A stretch of DNA of 11,485 nucleotides from an uncultured Chthonomonas sp. (GTDB lineage Bacteria > Armatimonadota > Chthonomonadetes > Chthonomonadales > CAJBBX01), in the NCBI GenBank assembly GCA_903886985.1, contig CAISOI010000485.1:1-11485 (forward strand), given 5' to 3'. The notes under the pieces were generated by a model that saw only the letters and a program-made list of their open reading frames with translations, searched no databases and was not told the DNA's origin. Position numbers and translations under genes: made by a program. This document shows, one piece after another, positions 6,663 through 11,485 of the stretch (within the stretch, counting starts at the first letter, position 1; every line of letters begins with the position of its first letter).

Positions 6663-7510
6663 ATCTTGGCCTCCGGAGCCGATATTGATGTTTCCATGTT
6701 CACAGGAAGAATTGTTTTTCCCTGCTCCCGCATCTCTCGGCATCTCCGTTCCATCTGTCCGCCGGGAGAGAGCCATACGGAATAGATGGTATCCGCGAGC
6801 GCAAATATCACCTCATCGCGCTTGCGATTATGGGTGGCGATGCTGTGGTCTCTCGGAGCAAACATACTTATAGCAAGATCGCGATAGCTATCAAAATCTG
6901 GACTCCATATTCTCGCTGCGGGAAATAGCCCCTTACTGAGATCGCCGTCGAACGCCTCCAATATGCCACGGTCTAATATGTAACAGGTACGTCCACCCTC
7001 TCGTTTGGCAACTAAGGCAGGACGTTGATACTGAATTCGGTTGTGCCCTGTAACAAGTGTTTCTCCAGCTGCTATCGCCTTTTCAGCGCACTCATCTCCC
7101 GCCGCAAGCGCAGATTCCGGTGCTCCATTTGAATTTGCTACGGCAAACGTGGCGACATCCAGAATACTTCGATTACCATAGAGATACAGTGCAGAAGGTG
7201 GCTCTGACATTACGTCTAGGAGCCGTTGTGGATAAGTGGCATCTAGCAGTGTCACCAGTTCGACATTCGCTCTGGAAAGACTGAGAGCTGAGGCAATGGC
7301 CGCGGACTTAATTTCGGGTGTAAACCTTGTCATCTTGTCTGCCACGGATTTCCGTATTTTGTACTCAGTGACGATTTGGTCCGAGTTTAAGCTCAGAAAC
7401 TCTTCGGGCGTTCGCCGAAACACGGCATTACCACGCAGAATAGAGCCGAGAGTGGCATCGCCAACTCCCGGCACTTCTGACAACAATAAAACAAATGCAG
7501 TTTGATTCAT
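6659..7510 (-). CDS. Divergent DprA/Smf-like protein (HhH + degenerate Rossmann domain)
   Basis: 283 residues. An N-terminal helix-hairpin-helix is visible (LLSEVPGVGDATLGSIL, about 9-25). It is followed by the DprA entry motif DATYPQRLLDVMSEPPSALYLYGNRSIL (about 90-117) and a Rossmann-like region to the end. DprA normally loads RecA on single-stranded DNA during transformation or acts in DNA processing. Compared with canonical DprA from memory, key motifs are altered: VGSR is replaced by FAVANSNGAP, the SG-x-A-x-G-I-D loop by VTGHNRIQYQRPAL, and the F-P-x-R-N-R-I-I motif by HSIATHNRKRDEVIFALAD. GG..ERRCREMREQGKTILPV keeps the ending of the family. The ligand or DNA site is therefore probably changed. 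It starts 21 nt after the peptidase stop without a Shine-Dalgarno site, and overlaps the next gene as ATGA. It may be a SLOG-type sensor; function unknown. Confidence 0.8.
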   Translation of the reverse strand: MNQTAFVLLLSEVPGVGDATLGSILRGNAVFRRTPEEFLSLNSDQIVTEYKIRKSVADKMTRFTPEIKSAAIASALSLSRANVELVTLLDATYPQRLLDVMSEPPSALYLYGNRSILDVATFAVANSNGAPESALAAGDECAEKAIAAGETLVTGHNRIQYQRPALVAKREGGRTCYILDRGILEAFDGDLSKGLFPAARIWSPDFDSYRDLAISMFAPRDHSIATHNRKRDEVIFALADTIYSVWLSPGGQMERRCREMREQGKTILPVNMETSISAPEAKI

Positions 7511-7517
7511 GCTACTC

Positions 7518-7523
7518 AGTATA
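7518..7523 (-). promoter_or_regulatory. Candidate -10 element for a leaderless DprA-like transcript
   Basis: TATACT on the minus strand (7523-7518) lies so that transcription would begin 7-8 nt downstream, at or next to the ATG at 7510. No Shine-Dalgarno sequence is present before this ATG, which fits leaderless initiation. A clear -35 is absent at the expected place (AATGTG), so the promoter is only possible. Confidence 0.35.
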
Positions 7524-7531
7524 ACGCAAGA

Positions 7532-9646
7532 TCATCGCGACACATTGCTTGGTAAAACAAGATTCTCGATAAAGAACTCCAACATCCTGTCTTGATTAAC
7601 TCCGGAATGTCCTTGGTCTGGGCCAACCTGCACCTCAAAACTCTTGCCGGCGCGCTGAAGTGCCGCAATCAATTGCATTGAGTTGTTTGGATGCACATTG
7701 TCGTCTACTGTGCCATAGTAGATCAACAATCGCCCCTTTAAGTCACGCGCATAGGTCATTGCACTCCCAAACTCGTACCCTGTGGAATTCTCAGTCGGCA
7801 ACCAGTTGTAACGTTCCGTGTAGATTGAATCGTAGTGAATCCACGATGTAACAGGCGAAGATGCACTGGCGGCTGCGAACACATCCGGATAGCGCAAAAG
7901 ACACATTGCACTTGCGTATCCACCATAAGAAGTACCAAAAATACCAACGTGTTTAGGGTCTACATAGGTTCGCTTTGCGAGTTCGCGTACTCCTTGTGCC
8001 TGATCGTCAATTTCAGGACCACCTAAATGTTTGTAAAGTTGGTCCAATAGCTTCTTTCCGCGTCCGTCAGAGTTTCGTCCATCAAAGCTCGCGACAAGAA
8101 ATCCGAGTTCCGTCAATGCCGAAGGCGTGACGAATGATTCGCGAACGCTCGAGGTCTTAGGTCCACCATAGACGGTCACAAGAATCGGGTATCTCTTGTT
8201 TGGGTCGAAGTTAGAGGGCTTCTGCAACATACCGTAACAAGTCTCTTTACCATCTGCACTCTGGTATGAGAATACTTCCACCTTTTGAAGTCCCAATTTA
8301 TCAAATGCAGAAATATCGCTCGTGGCAATTATTGCCACAACTTTGCCCGCGGCATCAACCAATCGTGTAGTCGGCGGCACATCATGTGTCTGTATTACAT
8401 CCGAGAAGTGGAGACCATCCGGCGCTAAACTAACCGAATGAGAATACGCAGGATCAGTGAGGCGCATGTCGCTCGATCCATCTAACGCCGCCCGATGCAG
8501 TTGTAGTTTCATGTGGTTGTCGCCGTCTCTGCCCATGTAATACAGCAATCCACGCGGTTCGTCGACACGCACGATACTAGCGACTTCGAAGTTGTTCTGC
8601 GTAATCGGATTGAGTAGTTTGCCACTCATATCGTATAGGTACAAGTTATGGAATCCGTTTCGTTCAGAATTAAATATGAAACGCTTTCCATCCTCAAGGA
8701 ATCTAATTGCGGGGAGATTGTCCACCCAACCAGTCAACCACTCTTCATGAATTATTACTCGGCAAATTCCTGAATCAGGATTAGCAGCTACCACTTCAAC
8801 GATGTTCTGTTTGCGATTGGTTCGATAAAACATCAGTTCATTGCCATCTGGCGTCCAACGTATTCCGTAGACGTAATGGCCAATCGAATTATTGTCGAAG
8901 GGCTTTCCATCGCGAACATCAATCCGAGTGGACTGTTTTGTCTTGACGTCATAAACGTAGAGGTCTACAACGGGATTGGGTTTACCAACTTTGGGATATG
9001 CCTCAACCGCTGCGTCGCTATATAGCTGCGTCTGCTTCATCTGGAGAAAGTAATCTGGAACCTTTGATTCGTCGAACCGATAATATGCAAGTTTCTTGCT
9101 ATCTTGAGACCACCACATGGCGGACCGTTGGCCCAATTCTTCACCATAAACCCAGCTTGCGGTTCCATATTTTATACGATCCTTATCAGATCCATCTTTT
9201 GTAATCTGGACTTCAGATGCGCCGACTTCCTTAACGAAAATGTTTCTCTCTTTGAAATTGGCTGTAAATAATCCATCAGGAGATTTGGCCGTTTCGACTT
9301 GTCTGCCTCGAGCCTGCAATGGGTTGGGTCCTGACTGATATTCTTCGCTAGCGAGTTGGCTCTGTCGGTCCTGACCGCCTCCACCAAGTACCTTTGTAGT
9401 GCCAGTGAGAAAGTCAAAAAGATATAGCTTTCCCCCAAATTCGTATTCTGCTGCTTTACCCTCGTTGCGCCATGAAACGGTTGTAATACCTCGTTTGACT
9501 GAAGTTGCAATTAATGGACGCATCTTGGAATATCTATCGTAACCCGGATAATTCTTAAGGCGATCTTGAGCGTGCCCCATGGCAGTCAATAGGGATGGCA
9601 GCACCACAAATAGCGAAACATAGACATACCTTCGAAAAGCAAACAT
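7532..9646 (-). CDS. Exported S9 family dipeptidyl-peptidase (DPP IV-like)
   Basis: 704 residues from the ATG at 9646. This start gives a typical signal peptide (MFAFRRYVYVSLFVVLPSLLTAMGHAQ) with AAGGA 10 nt upstream; an in-frame ATG at 9667 adds seven residues and has no ribosome site. An eight-bladed-type propeller domain (DPPIV_N) carries the WVYGEEL double-glutamate motif (E169/E170), which in DPP IV binds the substrate's free N-terminus. The C-terminal alpha/beta hydrolase domain holds the triad: S573 in GTSYGG, D648 in GTVDDNVH, and H680 in GPDQGHSG. The D-to-H spacing of 32 is the same as in human DPP IV. It should release dipeptides from peptide N-termini in the periplasm or outside the cell, often after Pro or Ala. 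It is the first gene of a tight minus-strand cluster. Functional residues are intact and the length is normal. Confidence 0.95.
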   Translation of the reverse strand: MFAFRRYVYVSLFVVLPSLLTAMGHAQDRLKNYPGYDRYSKMRPLIATSVKRGITTVSWRNEGKAAEYEFGGKLYLFDFLTGTTKVLGGGGQDRQSQLASEEYQSGPNPLQARGRQVETAKSPDGLFTANFKERNIFVKEVGASEVQITKDGSDKDRIKYGTASWVYGEELGQRSAMWWSQDSKKLAYYRFDESKVPDYFLQMKQTQLYSDAAVEAYPKVGKPNPVVDLYVYDVKTKQSTRIDVRDGKPFDNNSIGHYVYGIRWTPDGNELMFYRTNRKQNIVEVVAANPDSGICRVIIHEEWLTGWVDNLPAIRFLEDGKRFIFNSERNGFHNLYLYDMSGKLLNPITQNNFEVASIVRVDEPRGLLYYMGRDGDNHMKLQLHRAALDGSSDMRLTDPAYSHSVSLAPDGLHFSDVIQTHDVPPTTRLVDAAGKVVAIIATSDISAFDKLGLQKVEVFSYQSADGKETCYGMLQKPSNFDPNKRYPILVTVYGGPKTSSVRESFVTPSALTELGFLVASFDGRNSDGRGKKLLDQLYKHLGGPEIDDQAQGVRELAKRTYVDPKHVGIFGTSYGGYASAMCLLRYPDVFAAASASSPVTSWIHYDSIYTERYNWLPTENSTGYEFGSAMTYARDLKGRLLIYYGTVDDNVHPNNSMQLIAALQRAGKSFEVQVGPDQGHSGVNQDRMLEFFIENLVLPSNVSR

Positions 9647-9991
9647 AGGTAATTGGTCCTTGATCATAATTGGGAATTTGAAAATATGAGAGTGCAGTTG
9701 CTGGTAATGTTAAAACTCCTCTTAAGTTTGACTACTTGCGGACTATATTGGCAACCATTGAGGAGCAAGAATGACATCGAAATTTACGTGATTTCCTGTT
9801 TTGAACACAAGTTGTAACCTGCAAGTGGTGCAATTCGTCTTATTATCGAACAGTCTCCCCGTTCAAAAGCACGCCCGTTTGGAACTACAAATTCTTAGCG
9901 GGCAAAAACTTTCCCCGGCATGTGACCAATTGTTGTAATCCTTCTTCTTAACGTTCATATGATTGATGGAAGTATAGGGAGGAATTCAACT
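9647..9991. other. Divergent intergenic region with no clear gene
   Basis: 345 nt between the peptidase and VIT-VWA genes. On the plus strand a TATGAT (9958-9963) could be a -10 element for the VIT-VWA gene, but no good -35 lies at the right distance. A minimal frame MTSKFT (ATG 9771, TGA 9789-9791) follows a good GAGGAG (9760-9765). On the minus strand an AAGAGGAG occurs near 9725-9718 without a usable ATG after it. A weak hairpin (GTTCAAA at 9861-9867, TTTGGAAC at 9878-9885) is present. I see no RNA gene, riboswitch or longer ORF. Confidence 0.5.
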
Positions 9992-11485
9992 ATGTCAAGT
10001 TATTTCAGTATCCAAACCCGTCTCGCTTACAGATCAAGAAACGGTTCTAAACGTCTCAAGTCATTTGTGTTTGCAATACTCTTCATCGGTGTTTCCATCC
10101 AACTAAATGGAAACGCTTCAGCACAAGGGATCCTTGTACCGAATGGGGAATCTCGAGAGTCCCCATTTGTCGTAAAAAGCGTTCAAGTAAGTGCTGCTAT
10201 CCAGGATGGCGTTGCCCAAACCACTGTCAGACAGACTTTTGTCAACCACGCAAATAGCGATCAAGAAGGAACATATCTATTTCCTTTGCCGGAAGGTGCG
10301 ACAGTCACGTCGTTTACACTGACGGCTGGCGACCGCGCACTTGAAGGACGCATGCTCACTCGCGATGATGCTCGAGGAACGTACGAAAGCATTGTACGAC
10401 GACGTAAGGATCCTGCTCTATTAGAGTACATGGGTCATGGACTATTCAAAGCATCCGTATTTCCTATCCCCGCTCACGGTGAGAGACTCTTAATTCTCAA
10501 ATACGCGGAAGTCCTCAAAACAGAAGGAAATATGCATAAGTTTGTCTATCCACTAAGCACGGGTAGGTACTCCACTGCTCCAGTATCCCTGACAACAATC
10601 TCAATCAGTATACATTCAAAGTCAGCGATAAAAACTGTCTACTCTATGACACATGAAGTCAGTATCCGACGCCGAGGCGAGATGGAAGCCACTGCCTCCT
10701 ATGAGTCACACAATCAATTTCCTGATCGAGATTTCAGCATGTATTACGGCACTACAGATGACGAAATAGGATTGAACGTGATCACACAGCCAACAGGTTC
10801 AGACGGAGGATATTTCATGGTTATTGCCTCCCCTCGTGTATCCATTCCAAAGGAAAGGATAATGGCAAAGCAGATTGTGTTTGTACTTGATAGAACGGGC
10901 TCGATGCAAGAGAATAACAAGATGGAACAGGCCAAAGGAGCATTACGGTTCTGTTTGAATAGTCTAAATGCAAATGATCGATTTGATGTGATTACCTTTA
11001 ACGAGAGCCCAGACTTGTTATCGAATGAACTGCTACCACCCACGACTGAGAATGTCGCCAAGGCACAGCGATTTGTCAAGAATGTTGACGCGAGTGGTGG
11101 TACAAACATTGATGCAGCTCTAAAATCTGCAATGGGCGTTTTGGAAAAAGCCGAAGGTAGACAGAAGATGGTTGTCTTCCTAACTGACGGACTTCCCACT
11201 GTCGGTGAGACCAATGTTGACACAATCCTCAATCATGTCAAACAACAAAACGGTCCCAACGAAGTAGCTTCATCACAATTTACACGAGTACAACCAAAGA
11301 CAGGCGCACGAATTTTCTGTTTCGGAGTTGGCTATGATGTCAACGTGCCATTTCTTGATAGATTGGCAGAACAAAACAGAGCAGAGGCCGATTACGTTCG
11401 TCCAAATGAGAGCGTGGAGGGCATCGTTTCCAACTTCTACGGCAAAATCGCATCACCGGCATTGGTGAATATTGATGTGCAGTAC
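9992..11485 (+). CDS. Secreted VIT-VWA domain protein, C-terminus beyond the window
   Basis: Partial: 498 codons are open from the ATG at 9992 to the right edge without a stop. GGGAGGA (9977-9983) lies 8 nt upstream. A long, basic n-region (MSSYFSIQTRLAYRSRNGSKRLK) and hydrophobic core lead to a cleavage site near NASAQG, about residue 45. A VIT domain follows (about 60-190): VQVSAAIQDGVAQTTVRQTF, EGTYLFPLPEGATVTSF, DDARGTYESIVRRRKDPALLEYMG and VFPIPAHGERLL. The von Willebrand type A domain starts near residue 294: FVLDRTGSM gives the metal (MIDAS) site D300-x-T302-x-S304, completed by T371 (SGGTN) and D399 (LTDG). Thr replaces the more usual Ser at 302, a common conservative change. VIT-VWA proteins resemble inter-alpha-trypsin inhibitor heavy chains and are presumed to mediate metal-dependent protein binding at the cell surface; bacterial roles are largely unknown. 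Confidence 0.92.
   Translation, partial: MSSYFSIQTRLAYRSRNGSKRLKSFVFAILFIGVSIQLNGNASAQGILVPNGESRESPFVVKSVQVSAAIQDGVAQTTVRQTFVNHANSDQEGTYLFPLPEGATVTSFTLTAGDRALEGRMLTRDDARGTYESIVRRRKDPALLEYMGHGLFKASVFPIPAHGERLLILKYAEVLKTEGNMHKFVYPLSTGRYSTAPVSLTTISISIHSKSAIKTVYSMTHEVSIRRRGEMEATASYESHNQFPDRDFSMYYGTTDDEIGLNVITQPTGSDGGYFMVIASPRVSIPKERIMAKQIVFVLDRTGSMQENNKMEQAKGALRFCLNSLNANDRFDVITFNESPDLLSNELLPPTTENVAKAQRFVKNVDASGGTNIDAALKSAMGVLEKAEGRQKMVVFLTDGLPTVGETNVDTILNHVKQQNGPNEVASSQFTRVQPKTGARIFCFGVGYDVNVPFLDRLAEQNRAEADYVRPNESVEGIVSNFYGKIASPALVNIDVQY

Noticed and set aside
6663..6776. N-terminal extension of the membrane protein to an ATG at 6776
   Set aside because: The extension lies inside the DprA-like gene and has no membrane or signal character; the ATG at 6662 has a Shine-Dalgarno site and the ATGA overlap.
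6484..6873. 129-codon plus-strand ORF
   Set aside because: It runs antisense across the junction of the membrane-protein and DprA-like genes, both of which have better support.
9668..9723. ATT-started 14-codon frame after AAGAGGAG, ending in ATGA over the ATG at 9667
   Set aside because: ATT starts are very rare and the product (ITSNCTLIF...) shows no feature; probably chance.
10744..11232. 162-codon minus-strand ORF
   Set aside because: It is antisense to the VWA domain, whose MIDAS residues are intact in the plus-strand frame; no ribosome site or motif supports it.

Overview
The window suggests a free-living, heterotrophic Gram-negative-type bacterium of moderate GC. The mix of gene families fits Armatimonadota or the Planctomycetota/Verrucomicrobiota: a planctomycete-type cytochrome with a DUF1549 start, a GH172/DUF2961 protein, a secreted YkgB-type lactonase, and a VIT-VWA protein. 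I lean weakly to Armatimonadota on family content alone; nothing in the window settles it. Most genes encode exported or membrane proteins. Shine-Dalgarno sites of the GGAGG type are common. I saw no tRNA, rRNA, CRISPR array, transposase or phage gene.

Layout. (1) Minus strand, 570 to the left edge: the N-terminal part of a planctomycete-type cytochrome c protein with one CxxCH heme site. (2) A 225-nt divergent intergenic region. (3) Plus strand, 796-5596: a tight four-gene sugar operon of secreted lactonase, RbsC-type permease, lipoprotein sugar-binding protein and GH172 (DUF2961) hydrolase. The first three are joined by 4-nt ATGA overlaps. The operon ends at a strong hairpin shared with the convergent gene. 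(4) Minus strand, 5960-5664: a small exported helical protein. (5) About 300 nt holding a possible micro-ORF and a hairpin. (6) Minus strand, 9646-6267: an S9 dipeptidyl-peptidase, a degenerate DprA/Smf-like protein and a one-pass membrane protein with a His/Ser/Gly-rich tail, closely packed. (7) A 345-nt divergent intergenic region. (8) Plus strand, 9992 to the right edge: a secreted VIT-VWA protein, truncated by the window.

How the genes may work together. The sugar operon looks like a furanoside-scavenging unit. The exported GH172 enzyme would release a furanose sugar, the YtfQ-like binding protein would capture it, and the permease would import it. The exported lactonase would open a lactone outside the cytoplasm. 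The ABC ATPase needed to power import is not next to these genes and must come from elsewhere. The most unusual part is the DprA-like gene. It keeps the helix-hairpin-helix and overall DprA plan but has lost the hallmark motifs, and it is translationally coupled to the membrane protein. Its job cannot be read from the sequence.
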